DNA from: Flavobacterium agrisoli | Lineage (GTDB): Bacteria; Bacteroidota; Bacteroidia; Flavobacteriales; Flavobacteriaceae | Length of the DNA stretch: 64,000 nucleotides | Reading direction: 5' to 3' | Assembly: GCF_016522065.1 (NCBI RefSeq) | Contig: NZ_JAEHFV010000003.1 | Location: 310,001-374,000 of the forward strand | In this document: piece by piece, positions 28,073-37,537 of the stretch | How the letters are laid out: every line of letters begins with the position of its first letter | Numbering within the stretch: position 1 is the stretch's first letter | The notes under the pieces: model-generated | What the model was told of the DNA's origin: nothing | The model's database searches: none | What the model saw: the letters and a program-made list of their open reading frames with translations, nothing else | Made by a program: the position numbers and the translations under genes

Positions 28073-31000
28073 TTATTTTTTAATAATCTTTTTGATTATT
28101 TCTTTTTTACCATTTAAGATTCTCACAAAATAGATTCCATTACTTTGTTGTGTTAAATCTACTATTTGATCTCCTTTAGCTTGTTCTTTTGAGAAAATCA
28201 ATTGTCCTGAAGTGTTATAAACGGCAATGTTTGTCGTAGTGTTTTCAGGAGTTTGAACTGTTACATAATCAGTAGTTGGATTTGGATAAACTGAAATTTC
28301 AACATTTTTTATTTCTTCAGTTATAATCTCGGCTACCATTTTACTGGTAGTTCCCGATTTTTTAATTTCAATCCAATCGATATCAGCGCTTTCTCCAGTA
28401 GCATTTGATCGTAAAATAATGGTGTTATTTCCGCTAACCAAATTGGCGTTTATAGCTGAAGTAGTAAATTCACCACTAGCTGTTTCGCTCAAGGATAAAG
28501 TTTGAGAAACGCCATTAATCAAAATAATGGCACTTGGATTCATGCTGGCTTTACGGGTATATCTAAAAGATACTTGGTAACTTCCTGCTGTGTTGGCATT
28601 ATAATTCCATACAATTTCTTTTCCACTATCATTTGATAAATTGATCGTGATGCCATTATCTGCATTTGGATATGATTTTAAAGCGCCATCATAAGAAATG
28701 GTTCCAGCATCCGAGTTTTCAATTCGAGTAGGAGTACTAGGTGTTGTGCTGCCTGCTGGAGTAGCCGAAGCAGCATTCGAATTGATAGAAGCATTGGCTT
28801 TTATCCAATAATAATAAGTGGTTCCGTTAACTGCAGTAGCATCGGTATAACTAGTTGTTGAAGTAGAAACAGCGGTTAATTTAGTTCTTCCTGCTGGATC
28901 AGCGTCGGTATCACGATACACTTCTAAACCTGTAATAGTAAGGTTGTTTATCGTCCAATTTAAAGCAACAGATGCATTTCCGGCAGTAGCAGTCAAGTTA
29001 ATCGTTCCCGACACTGGTGCTTGTGGCGTAGCCGAAGCAGCATTTGAGTTAATTGAACCATTCGCTTTAATCCAATAGTAATAAGTAGTTCCATTTACAG
29101 CGGTAGCATCAGTATAACTTGTGGTTGAGGTAGAAATGGCAGTTAATTTAGTTCTTCCAGCAGGATCAGCATCCGTATCACGATATACTTCGAAACTAGT
29201 AGCAGTTAAGTTTGTGGTTGTCCAATTTAAATTTACTGAAGCATTACCTGCTGTTGCTGATAAAGTTACAGTTCCTACTACTGCTGCTTGAGGAGTAGCC
29301 GAAGCCGAATTAGAGTCGATAACTCCATTTGCTTTAATCCAATAGTAATAAGTAGTTCCGTTTAAAGCGGTAGCATCAGTATAGTTATTAGCTGTAGCGG
29401 TTAAATTAGCTAATTTTACTCTTCCGCTTGGGTCAGCATCGGTATCACGATAGACTTCAAAGCTCGTAGCTGTTAGGTCTGCAATAGTCCAGTTTAAAGT
29501 AACAATTGCATCTCCAGCTGTTGCAGTTAAAGTAACAGTTCCAGTTGGCACTACAACCGTAGATCCGTATTCAATAGCTCCTAAATCTGGTTTGCTTCCG
29601 TTGTAGGTAATACCTGTACTGGTAACACCTGCATCAATCAAACTACTTCCTGCTTTTAGTTTTAAAAATCCGTTAGCGGTTGGCGTTGCATTTGGACCAG
29701 GAGTTAAGGTTTCAAAATCAGAACTGCTTACTGAAAAACCACCATTAGCGCCTATAAAGGAATTTGGAGCTGTTTTGGTACCGATGATTCTGTCATTGGT
29801 TGAATTACCAAAAGATAAATTGTTTTTCCAAACGTGTGTAGCACCATCACGAGTGTGAATATTATATTCGGCATTATTATACGAAGTGTTGTTTGTAAAT
29901 TCAATCGAACCGATATTTCCGTTATCGGTAAATCCATGTTTTCCATTGTTGTACGCTATACAACGACGTACAATGTGGTTTACTTTATCCGATGAAGAAC
30001 CTAATTTAAATCCGTTTTTATCACCACTACCAGTAGTTCCTCCAGTGGTTAAAATTCCGTTATCATGGGCAATACAATCTTCAAATAAAATAGCTCCAAT
30101 TGGTCCCGTATCGCTTTTGGTATATAAATCCCAACCGTCATCAATATTATGGTGAGAAACACATCCGCGGAAAATGTTACCGGTTCCACAAGTTAATTTC
30201 GCTGCAAAACCATCGGCGTTTTCGTTGGTCGAATCATGATTGTCGTATGCTTCACAGTTTAAAATTAAATTGTTTGAAGGCCATTGGCTAATGCTGGTAG
30301 CAGAAGTGTTGTAGCGACTCAATTGTAAACCAGTATCTTTATTTTTTCTGAAAATACAGTTTTCAATTTTGTTATTATTTCCTGATAGTAACATACCATT
30401 ATCACCTGCATTTTCTATGATGATTCCTTTAAAATGCCAGTAATCTCCATCCAAAACAATTCCTCGGTTAGAAGTGCTTTCTACCATTGCCGAGAAATTT
30501 AAAATTGGCGTACCATCATAAGCAAAGACTTTGTTTAAAGCTGATGAACCATTTGCTGTAATTAAGATTGTAGAAGAAAAGTTATAAGTTCCTCCTTTTA
30601 CAAAGATAGTTCCTCCTGCAGTCACGGTAGTTAATGCTTTTTCAAAAGTAGTTGGCAAAGCTTGTGTGCCTGGATTGTTGGCAGATCCATTTGTTGCTAC
30701 ATAAATTGTAGCGCCGTTTCCTGGTGTAGTACTACCTGCAGGTGTAGCTGTTACGCTATTAGAGTCTAAGTTTGTATTGGCTTTAATCCAATAATAATAA
30801 GTAGTGCCATTGCTAACGGTTGTATCAGCATAAGTGGTTGCGTTAGTGGCTAAAGTAGCCAATTTAGTTCTTCCTGCTGGGTCAGCATCGGTATCTCGGT
30901 ACACTTCTAATGCTGTAACAGTTAAGTTAGAAGTTGTCCAACTCAAATTAACTGTAGCATTTCCTGCTGTAGCGTTTAATGTAATAGTTCCATTTGAAGT

Positions 31001-32917
31001 TGCAGCAGTTGGAGTTGCAGCCATAGCATTCGAATCTACTGAACCATTTGCTTTAATCCAATAGTAATAGGTAGTTCCTCCGACAGCAGTAGCATCGTTA
31101 TAGGTTGTTGTAGAAGCTGATACATTCGAAAGTTTAACTCGCCCACTTGGGTCGGAGTCGGTATCACGATATACTTCGTAACCAGTGGCAGTAAGGTTGC
31201 TAACAGTCCAATTTAAAGTTACCGAATTTTGACCAGCTGTTGTAGTAAGATTTACTACAGGATCTGGTGTTGGTACCACAACTTGTCCTTCTCCTTGAAT
31301 GTACACCAATTTGGTTTTGTAACTGGTAAGGGCACTTTTTAGAGGGACATTTAAATCGTATGAAGCATCGTCAACCGAATTGTTAAAAGTCCATTTAAAG
31401 TCACCGCCATTTTGTCTTCCTGCATATTGTTTTACATTTGCCATGGCCACTTCGGGACTATCGGCAGTATAACTGTACATAATGCTAGAATTAGTGTCAA
31501 AATTATTGTGTGTATTTCCACCAGACGAAGATTTGATGTTGCTTGCCATAGTTTGATTTCTGCTAGTTGCAACAAAGGCATCAAAATCGACCGTAGAATT
31601 TGGATAGCCACTTGCACCATAGGGTACAAATCGTTTTTGTCCAATCATATAGTTATTAAAGGCTTTAATAGATCCACCAGCTTCTTTAGAAAAAGTGGCC
31701 ATTTCTCCTGCATTATTGCTTTGTGAACTTTCGTCAAAAATATCCGAACCTTGCATTGAAGTTAAAATAGGATATTTACAATTTCTGAAATAATTTCCCT
31801 CTACTAATAAAGAAGAGCCTAAGGTAGAACCTACACCGTATTTCGAATTTCCATCGTAATAATTGTTATAGATGTGTGCCGAATAATAACGAACACGTGG
31901 ATGACGCGAATCGGAGTGATCATACCAGTTATGGTGATAGGTTACGTACAATCCAGACGTAGTTCCTTCACTTAAACCTAATAAATTTGATTTTCCAGTA
32001 TCCCAAAAGTGATTATAGGCAAATGTTACATAAGTCGATTTTTTACAATCTAAGGCGCCATCACCTTTTGCCTGATCGGCATCACTTCCTGCATCGCCAT
32101 AAAATAAATCTACATTGTGAACCCAAACATAATCATTACCTTGTTGTAAGCCTACATTATCGCCTTCACCACTATTACAGTTCATGGTTGCAATATTGCG
32201 GATTTCAATATTGGAAGCATTTTTAATTCGAACACCCCATCCATCAGCTACTGCATCTTCACCAACACCCTCAAGTGTAATAAAACTTGCGGCATTATTG
32301 GAGTTTTCAATAACAATATCACCCGCCATCATGTATGACAAATCGGTAATTTGTCCTACCATTCGGATAATTAAAGGGCGTGTGTCTTTTCCTTTTTTAA
32401 AGGCATCCAAAATGGTTTGCAAGCCTACGCAAGGATTTGCCGATGCTCCTGTAACATCCAACGAAATGGTGTTTTTGGTTTTTTCGGTTACATACAAGAT
32501 AACGGCTCCCGATTTTGGAGTTCCGTCTGCATTATATGCACCAGGAACACGACCATTTGCAAATGCAAATCCAGAACGATCGTGTGCTTTAACGGTTAAA
32601 TTTCCTGTTGTTGCTGCCGTGCCTTCGGTTCCAGAAATAACAGGGGCAACTTTTAGAGTGTATGTACCGGCTTTAAGGCCTAATACATCGGCTCTGAAGT
32701 ACGAGCCGTAACTCCGAATTAATGGGTCGTCAATTTTTTTATTGGTGACACCATTTCCACTATAATACACATTATAGCTTTGAGCACCCGAAACGGGTTG
32801 CCATTTAACATAAGCAGATTCAAGCCAACCTGCCGATTCGTTAATAGTAACTGTTTGTCCAATTGAGTAATGACTTGTCATCAAAACAGTTACCAAAATC
32901 ATTAGTTTTTTTAACAT
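28073..32917 (-). CDS. Secreted double pectate lyase (PL1 + PL9-like) with FN3, CBM and T9SS domains
   Basis: 1614 residues. Signal peptide (1-20); an FN3-like domain (about 25-110); a PL1 pectate lyase (about 115-535) with WVHNVDLFYGD, VTYHHNWYDHSDSRHPRVR and HIYNNYYDG; FN3 modules 1 and 2 (about 550-727); a right-handed beta-helix of PL9 type (about 735-1120) beginning IYVATNGSANNPGT with repeated ENCIFRKN/NCEAYDNHDS rungs; FN3 modules 3-5 (about 1124-1390); a CBM6/35-like carbohydrate-binding domain (about 1395-1525); and a type A T9SS sorting domain (about 1540-1614) with VYPNPTTDYV. It should cleave polygalacturonate outside the cell. It is a single transcription unit with its own promoter and terminator; no SusCD genes are nearby. 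Confidence 0.95.
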   Translation of the reverse strand: MLKKLMILVTVLMTSHYSIGQTVTINESAGWLESAYVKWQPVSGAQSYNVYYSGNGVTNKKIDDPLIRSYGSYFRADVLGLKAGTYTLKVAPVISGTEGTAATTGNLTVKAHDRSGFAFANGRVPGAYNADGTPKSGAVILYVTEKTKNTISLDVTGASANPCVGLQTILDAFKKGKDTRPLIIRMVGQITDLSYMMAGDIVIENSNNAASFITLEGVGEDAVADGWGVRIKNASNIEIRNIATMNCNSGEGDNVGLQQGNDYVWVHNVDLFYGDAGSDADQAKGDGALDCKKSTYVTFAYNHFWDTGKSNLLGLSEGTTSGLYVTYHHNWYDHSDSRHPRVRYYSAHIYNNYYDGNSKYGVGSTLGSSLLVEGNYFRNCKYPILTSMQGSDIFDESSQSNNAGEMATFSKEAGGSIKAFNNYMIGQKRFVPYGASGYPNSTVDFDAFVATSRNQTMASNIKSSSGGNTHNNFDTNSSIMYSYTADSPEVAMANVKQYAGRQNGGDFKWTFNNSVDDASYDLNVPLKSALTSYKTKLVYIQGEGQVVVPTPDPVVNLTTTAGQNSVTLNWTVSNLTATGYEVYRDTDSDPSGRVKLSNVSASTTTYNDATAVGGTTYYYWIKANGSVDSNAMAATPTAATSNGTITLNATAGNATVNLSWTTSNLTVTALEVYRDTDADPAGRTKLATLATNATTYADTTVSNGTTYYYWIKANTNLDSNSVTATPAGSTTPGNGATIYVATNGSANNPGTQALPTTFEKALTTVTAGGTIFVKGGTYNFSSTILITANGSSALNKVFAYDGTPILNFSAMVESTSNRGIVLDGDYWHFKGIIIENAGDNGMLLSGNNNKIENCIFRKNKDTGLQLSRYNTSATSISQWPSNNLILNCEAYDNHDSTNENADGFAAKLTCGTGNIFRGCVSHHNIDDGWDLYTKSDTGPIGAILFEDCIAHDNGILTTGGTTGSGDKNGFKLGSSSDKVNHIVRRCIAYNNGKHGFTDNGNIGSIEFTNNTSYNNAEYNIHTRDGATHVWKNNLSFGNSTNDRIIGTKTAPNSFIGANGGFSVSSSDFETLTPGPNATPTANGFLKLKAGSSLIDAGVTSTGITYNGSKPDLGAIEYGSTVVVPTGTVTLTATAGDAIVTLNWTIADLTATSFEVYRDTDADPSGRVKLANLTATANNYTDATALNGTTYYYWIKANGVIDSNSASATPQAAVVGTVTLSATAGNASVNLNWTTTNLTATSFEVYRDTDADPAGRTKLTAISTSTTSYTDATAVNGTTYYYWIKANGSINSNAASATPQAPVSGTINLTATAGNASVALNWTINNLTITGLEVYRDTDADPAGRTKLTAVSTSTTSYTDATAVNGTTYYYWIKANASINSNAASATPAGSTTPSTPTRIENSDAGTISYDGALKSYPNADNGITINLSNDSGKEIVWNYNANTAGSYQVSFRYTRKASMNPSAIILINGVSQTLSLSETASGEFTTSAINANLVSGNNTIILRSNATGESADIDWIEIKKSGTTSKMVAEIITEEIKNVEISVYPNPTTDYVTVQTPENTTTNIAVYNTSGQLIFSKEQAKGDQIVDLTQQSNGIYFVRILNGKKEIIKKIIKK
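28745..29545 (-). repeat. Three tandem FN3-coding repeats (modules 3-5)
   Basis: Three in-frame copies of about 265 bp, each encoding an FN3 module with EVYRDTDADP, TTYYYWIKAN and ASATP blocks. Copies 4 and 5 share long almost identical DNA stretches, for example around ACTAGTTGTTGAAGTAGA at 28851 and its counterpart near 29117, pointing to recent duplication or gene conversion. Confidence 0.9.
30735..31265 (-). repeat. Two tandem FN3-coding repeats (modules 1-2)
   Basis: Two more copies of the same FN3 unit, with EVYRDTDSDPSGRVKL and EVYRDTDADPAGRTKL, on the other side of the PL9-like domain. They are related to the 28745-29545 repeats but more diverged. Confidence 0.88.
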
Positions 32918-32952
32918 TTGATTTGGGGTTATTAGTTAATAAAATGATTTTT

Positions 32953-32976
32953 AATCGATTAGAGATGTAATCGATT
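32953..32976. promoter_or_regulatory. Paired palindromes, possible operator
   Basis: Two copies of the self-complementary octamer AATCGATT (32953-32960 and 32969-32976), centres 16 bp apart, lie between the putative -7 element (32980-32987) and the lyase start. That is a plausible repressor or activator site for pectin control, but no regulator is encoded nearby. Confidence 0.4.
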
Positions 32977-32979
32977 GCA

Positions 32980-32987
32980 CAAATGTA
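32980..32987 (-). promoter_or_regulatory. Candidate -7 element for the pectate lyase gene
   Basis: TACATTTG on the minus strand matches TAnnTTTG, 63 nt upstream of the ATG at 32917. No correctly spaced TTG was found, which may mean activator dependence. Confidence 0.5.
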
Positions 32988-33261
32988 AGTAAATTACTCT
33001 TTAAAAAAATTTAATATTATCAAATTGTTATTAAAACTCACAAAAAAAATGAAAACAATATTTTTTTATAACATAAAATGTAAAAATTACAATTATGAAA
33101 TTCGTAGTAAAGTATTGTTTTCGTTGGGTTTTTAAAAAAAGGAGTATTTTAGGAAGAAGTAAATTTTTATAAGGAATTTTTAAAATAAAATCCCAAAAAG
33201 CAATTTTAAGTCTTTATTAAACGAAAGTTCTCGGGTAATATTGTAGTAGTAAGATTATTGC

Positions 33262-33294
33262 AAAAAAAAGTTTGACTCGAAGCCAAACTTTTTT
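33262..33294 (-). terminator. Rho-independent terminator of yebC
   Basis: Stem 33264-33274 against 33284-33294 (11 bp) with a 9-base loop, 22 bp after the yebC stop at 33317; on the minus strand the 3' arm continues into T residues. Confidence 0.8.
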
Positions 33295-33316
33295 CTGAAT
33301 TTTATGTTATAAAATG

Positions 33317-34033
33317 TTATTCCGATTCTTGCATGGTATGATAAACATTCATTACATCATCGTCTTCTTCAATTTTTTCGATTAATTTTTCAACATCAGC
33401 AATTTGCTCTGCGGTCAATTCTTTTGTTATTTGAGGAATACGTTCAAATCCAGAAGATAAAATTTCTAAACCTCTCGATTCTAATTCTTTTTGAATAGCA
33501 CCAAAACTACCAAAAGGCGCATAAATTAAAATACCATCTTCGTCTTCAAAAATTTCTTCGGCGCCAAAATCAATTAATTCTAATTCTAATTCTTCGGCGT
33601 CTATTCCTTCTTTCGGAATTCTAAAATTACAAGTATGGTCAAACATAAATTCAACCGAACCTTGTGTTCCTAATGTTCCATTGCATTTGTTAAAATAACT
33701 ACGAATATTGGCAACCGTACGATTGTTGTTATCAGATGCTGTTTCAATTAAAATGGCAATTCCGTGTGGGGCATAGCCTTCAAAAAGTATTTCTTTGTAA
33801 TTGGCAGTATCTTTATTGGTTGCATTTTTAATAGCACGCTCCACATTGTCTTTGGGCATATTGGCTGCTTTCGCATTCTGGATAACCGCTCTCAATCTTG
33901 AATTGGATTCAGGGTTTGGTCCGCCTTCTTTAACGGCCATTACAATATCTTTACCAATTCGAGTAAATGTTTTGGCCATTGCAGCCCAACGTTTCATTTT
34001 TCTACCTTTTCTAAATTCAAACGCTCTTCCCAT
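33317..34033 (-). CDS. yebC: YebC/PmpR family protein
   Basis: 238 residues, the standard length. The family N terminus (KRWAAMAKTFTRIGKDI, about 14-30) and the GGPNPESNSRLRAVIQNAKAANMPKDNVERAI region (from about 37) are intact, as are the three-domain layout and acidic C terminus. YebC proteins have been described as transcriptional regulators and, more recently, as factors that relieve ribosome stalling at proline stretches. A strong promoter match lies 24 bp upstream and a terminator follows, so the gene is monocistronic. Confidence 0.95.
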   Translation of the reverse strand: MGRAFEFRKGRKMKRWAAMAKTFTRIGKDIVMAVKEGGPNPESNSRLRAVIQNAKAANMPKDNVERAIKNATNKDTANYKEILFEGYAPHGIAILIETASDNNNRTVANIRSYFNKCNGTLGTQGSVEFMFDHTCNFRIPKEGIDAEELELELIDFGAEEIFEDEDGILIYAPFGSFGAIQKELESRGLEILSSGFERIPQITKELTAEQIADVEKLIEKIEEDDDVMNVYHTMQESE

Positions 34034-34056
34034 TTCTATTGTATTAAATTGAGTTG

Positions 34057-34086
34057 CAAAAATACAGTTATTAGTTATTTATCCAA
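34057..34086 (-). promoter_or_regulatory. Promoter of yebC (-33/-7 pair)
   Basis: On the minus strand, TTTTTG (TTG at 34086-34084), a 19-bp spacer and TATTTTTG (34064-34057) fit the Flavobacterium TTG-N19-TAnnTTTG consensus, ending 23 bp before the yebC ATG. This is the best promoter match in the window. Confidence 0.75.
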
Positions 34087-34132
34087 AAACAAAATTTATT
34101 CTTTTTAATTTAAAAAAAGGGAATCGAATATA

Positions 34133-36163
34133 TTACTTATAATGATTAAAATCGTTGATAATAGTAACGGCTTCACTTAAATAGGGATTGTTTTTTAAGT
34201 TGTCAATTTGGTATTGATTGATGGTTTTTTCATTAGGATAAATTCCAAGTAAAAATTGATTTAAAGTCGAATTGTAAACATCTAAAGGATTACTTGTTGC
34301 ATCGTATTTGGTGATTTTTTCCCATAAATCTTGTGAAACTTCATTCAGTTTGATAACCGAATCTAACGTCATCGGAACTTCGGTTTTGGATTGCTCTACC
34401 AATTCATTTATGCTTTTATTAACGGTTTTCATGTTGTTGAAATACTCGTTTTGTGCAATTCGCTTTTTGCTATTTTCTGCTAGTTTATTAATTAAATCTC
34501 TTTTTACAAAAGGTTTGAATTTTACCGAGGGTACAATACTATCGTTTTTGATAGCTGTTGGAAAATCACGCTCTTTTTGAAACATGTTCTCGTAAAATTC
34601 GGGTAAAACCACATCGGGAGTTACGCCAATATATTGGTGACTTTTTCCAGTTATACGGTAAAATTTATTAATGGTTAGTTTAACAAAATCGGTAGCACTA
34701 GTTTCATCCAAAGGTAAAATGGTTTGCATGGTTGCCTTTCCTAAAGTTGTATTTCCTAAGAGTAAGGCCCGGTTGTAATCCTGCATAATGGCCGAAAAAA
34801 ATTCGCTAGCCGATGCCGTATTGCCATTTACTAAAATTACAATTGGTCCTTTGTACAACATGCCTTTATAAGGATCATCAATTAACATTTGTGTGTGGGT
34901 TTTATCTATCACAATCGAAATAGCTCCAGTGTTAATGAACATTCCGGCTAATTTAATGGCTTCTTCCATCGAACCACCGCCATTGTCTATCAGGTCGATA
35001 ACCAATCCTTTAATGTGGTCTTTATCTAATTTGTAAATTTCTTTTGCCACATCTTCGGCACAACCTGCGCCGCCTTTTCCTTCTAAGTCGGCATAAAAAC
35101 TCGGAATTTTAATATAACCTACCTTACTTTCTTTACCGATTATAAAACTGAATACCGAATTTTCTTCATCTTTCATCACTTTTTTTTCGATATAAACATC
35201 AAAGTTTTTTTTCGAATTTCGTTGTAAAGTCAAGGTAATGTTTTTATTGGTTTCGGACGAAATTAAATTTGAAATCGCTTCTAACGACGCGCAGGAAACC
35301 TCTAGCTTTTCTTTTTGATTGGAGACCGCTACAATTTGATCGCCTTTTTTTATTTGTCCGGTTTGAAAAGCGGGACCATTCGGATCAATTTCGGCAACAA
35401 TAATTTCGTTTTTTTCGTTTAAACTTACCGTTAATCCCATTGATAAGTGCTCTTTGGATAACGAAGCTTCGAAAGTTGATTTGGAATCGTCGCTAAAATA
35501 GGCGGTATGTGGATCAAAATAGGTACAGAAATAATTGTATAATAATTCTTCAGGTTTTGCATCGGTGCTAAGTAAGGTATTAACATGGCAAATTTCGTTT
35601 GCAATAGTTTTCTCTTTAATAGAAGGTTCTATTGTTTCGAAATGGGTTTTTAGCGAGTCGGTATTTTTACTCAAAACAGCAATTTCGTCTAGTATTTCAA
35701 ACCGAATTTTTTTGCGCCATACTTTTTCCACTTCATCTGCTTTCATATAAACCGGAAAAGATTTTTTAAAAAAACGAATGGTATCGGGTTTTGAATAATC
35801 AATTGGTGTTAGTTTAATTTTTTCTAAAACAGCTTTTTTGCGTTCTAAACCCGTTTTATGAACGGCATACATTTCTGTTAAAAAAGAACAGTCATTTTTT
35901 AAAATATAATCGTCCAAATGCAAGCGGTACTTTTGAGCCAATACATCGTATTCGGATTTGAGGAAAATGTTTCGGGAAGGATCAAGTGCATCAAATAAAT
36001 TATCAAAAACATATACCGATAAACTATCGTCTACAGGCTTTGGCATTACGTGTTCTCGTTTTATTAATTGATTGATTTTGTTTAAAACAACGCAAGTGTT
36101 TTTTTGAGTTTGTGCTTGTAATAGGTTGAAAATTAAAAGGAAAAATAAGTAATGTATTTTCAT
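34133..36163 (-). CDS. Carboxy-terminal processing protease (S41, tail-specific protease type)
   Basis: 676 residues. Signal peptide (1-17), N-terminal helical tail-specific protease domain (about 20-220), PDZ domain (about 230-310, with GQIKKGDQIVAV), and a peptidase S41 domain with DLIDNGGGSMEEAI (about 385-398), the nucleophile region NGNTASASEFFSAI (Ser near 449) and the general-base Lys in LGKATMQ (near 474). It is like E. coli Prc in size and layout and would cut periplasmic proteins from the C terminus. It stands alone between yebC and gcvT. Confidence 0.95.
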   Translation of the reverse strand: MKIHYLFFLLIFNLLQAQTQKNTCVVLNKINQLIKREHVMPKPVDDSLSVYVFDNLFDALDPSRNIFLKSEYDVLAQKYRLHLDDYILKNDCSFLTEMYAVHKTGLERKKAVLEKIKLTPIDYSKPDTIRFFKKSFPVYMKADEVEKVWRKKIRFEILDEIAVLSKNTDSLKTHFETIEPSIKEKTIANEICHVNTLLSTDAKPEELLYNYFCTYFDPHTAYFSDDSKSTFEASLSKEHLSMGLTVSLNEKNEIIVAEIDPNGPAFQTGQIKKGDQIVAVSNQKEKLEVSCASLEAISNLISSETNKNITLTLQRNSKKNFDVYIEKKVMKDEENSVFSFIIGKESKVGYIKIPSFYADLEGKGGAGCAEDVAKEIYKLDKDHIKGLVIDLIDNGGGSMEEAIKLAGMFINTGAISIVIDKTHTQMLIDDPYKGMLYKGPIVILVNGNTASASEFFSAIMQDYNRALLLGNTTLGKATMQTILPLDETSATDFVKLTINKFYRITGKSHQYIGVTPDVVLPEFYENMFQKERDFPTAIKNDSIVPSVKFKPFVKRDLINKLAENSKKRIAQNEYFNNMKTVNKSINELVEQSKTEVPMTLDSVIKLNEVSQDLWEKITKYDATSNPLDVYNSTLNQFLLGIYPNEKTINQYQIDNLKNNPYLSEAVTIINDFNHYK

Positions 36164-36250
36164 AAAAAAGTGATGAGCATTTGTACTAAAATTACACTAT
36201 TTTTAATTAAAACCGATCAACATATGATAATATTTCGAATAAAATCAAAA

Positions 36251-36285
36251 AAAAGGTAGCCTTATTCTTGGAAAGGCTACCTTTT
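36251..36285 (-). terminator. Rho-independent terminator of gcvT
   Basis: Perfect 13-bp stem, 36251-36263 against 36273-36285, 9-base loop, with an A-rich plus strand upstream (T tail on the minus strand), 28 bp after the gcvT stop at 36314. Confidence 0.9.
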
Positions 36286-36313
36286 ATGGAGTGTCATTTT
36301 AATTTGTATTGTG

Positions 36314-37396
36314 TTATTTTTTGTAAAAAGGCAATTTTACTACTTTGGCAGGCACATCATTTTTACGAATTCGAATAAAAATTGGTGTATCGACCTCGCT
36401 GTTTTTAACGTTAACATAGCCCAAACCAATTCCGATATTCAATGAAGGTGACATGGTTCCAGAGGTTACAATTCCTATTTCGTTGCCATTAGCATCTACA
36501 ATCACATAATCATGTCTAGGAACTGCTCGTTCTTTCATTTCAAAAGCAACTAATTTTTTTGTAACACCTTCCTCTTTTTGTTTTTTTAAAGCTTCAGAAT
36601 TGGTGAATTCTTTGGTGAATTTGGTAATCCAACCTAAACCAGCTTCGAGTGGAGAAGTAGTGTCGTTGATATCGTTTCCGTACAAACAAAATCCCATTTC
36701 TAAACGCAAGGTATCACGCGCCGCCAAACCTATTGGTTTAATTCCGTAAGTAGCACCAGCTTCAAAAACTTTGTTCCAAATAGCTTCGGCGTCTTCGTTT
36801 TTACAATAAATTTCAAAACCGCCCGAACCCGTATAGCCGGTGGCCGATATGATTACATTTTCAAATCCAGCAAAATCACCTACTTTAAAATGGTAATAAT
36901 TAATAGCACCCAAATCGATTGAAGATAACGATTGCATGGCTTCAACAGCTTTTGGTCCTTGAATGGCTAACAAAGCATATTCATCCGAAAGGTTTTGCAT
37001 GTTTACGCCCAAATCATTAAACGAACTAATCCAATTCCAATCTTTCTCAATATTCGATGCATTTACAACTAATAAATACTCTTCTTCTTTCATTTTGTAG
37101 ATAATCAAATCATCTACAATTCCGCCATCATTATTCGGTAAACAAGAATATTGTGCCTTTCCTACGGTTAAATTGGCAGCATCATTTGAGGTCACTTTTT
37201 GAATTAAAGCCAAGGCATTTGGACCTGAAAGCAAAAACTCGCCCATGTGTGAAACATCAAAAACACCTACATGATTACGAACTGCTTCGTGTTCGGCATT
37301 TACGCCTTCGTAAGTAATTGGCATGTTATATCCCGCAAAGGGCAACATTTTTGCGCCTAAATTTTCGTGTATGTGTGTAAGTGCAGTATTTTTCAT
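36314..37396 (-). CDS. gcvT: Glycine cleavage system T protein (aminomethyltransferase)
   Basis: 360 residues, standard length. N-terminal [25 protein letters not shown] region, the [13 protein letters not shown] motif (about 42-54), folate-binding strand region [13 protein letters not shown] (about 88-100), [14 protein letters not shown] (about 186-199) and the C-terminal [16 protein letters not shown]. It transfers the methylene unit from the H-protein aminomethyl-lipoate to tetrahydrofolate. It is isolated from gcvP and gcvH here, has a -7 element 27 bp upstream and its own terminator. No glycine riboswitch-like structure was seen in the 117-bp leader region. Confidence 0.97.
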   Translation of the reverse strand: MKNTALTHIHENLGAKMLPFAGYNMPITYEGVNAEHEAVRNHVGVFDVSHMGEFLLSGPNALALIQKVTSNDAANLTVGKAQYSCLPNNDGGIVDDLIIYKMKEEEYLLVVNASNIEKDWNWISSFNDLGVNMQNLSDEYALLAIQGPKAVEAMQSLSSIDLGAINYYHFKVGDFAGFENVIISATGYTGSGGFEIYCKNEDAEAIWNKVFEAGATYGIKPIGLAARDTLRLEMGFCLYGNDINDTTSPLEAGLGWITKFTKEFTNSEALKKQKEEGVTKKLVAFEMKERAVPRHDYVIVDANGNEIGIVTSGTMSPSLNIGIGLGYVNVKNSEVDTPIFIRIRKNDVPAKVVKLPFYKK

Positions 37397-37422
37397 TTTC
37401 TTGAAATGTTAGTTTTGAAAGG

Positions 37423-37430
37423 CAAATTTA
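37423..37430 (-). promoter_or_regulatory. Candidate -7 element for gcvT
   Basis: TAAATTTG on the minus strand matches TAnnTTTG, 27 nt upstream of the ATG at 37396. Confidence 0.5.
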
Positions 37431-37537
37431 TTCAAAAAATAAGAGAAATACGTAGTTCAAATTTCAAAAATCGGAATATTTGTAGGGTAGTGAATTTTTG
37501 ATATTTCTATTTTTTGTATTATTACAAAAAAAATAAA

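Larger units (their letters stand above)
32918..33261. other. A+T-rich intergenic region upstream of the pectate lyase
   Basis: No gene seen. The end near 32917 holds the lyase promoter candidate and paired AATCGATT palindromes; the other end (33262-33294) holds the yebC terminator. The middle is low-complexity A/T sequence. Confidence 0.6.

Noticed and set aside
28745..31265. Regular repeats resembling an array
   Set aside because: They are in-frame FN3-coding units of about 265 bp inside one gene, not CRISPR repeats with unique spacers.
37397..37513. Glycine riboswitch upstream of gcvT
   Set aside because: The leader is short and A+T-rich, without the conserved paired aptamer elements; only a -7 promoter match is seen.
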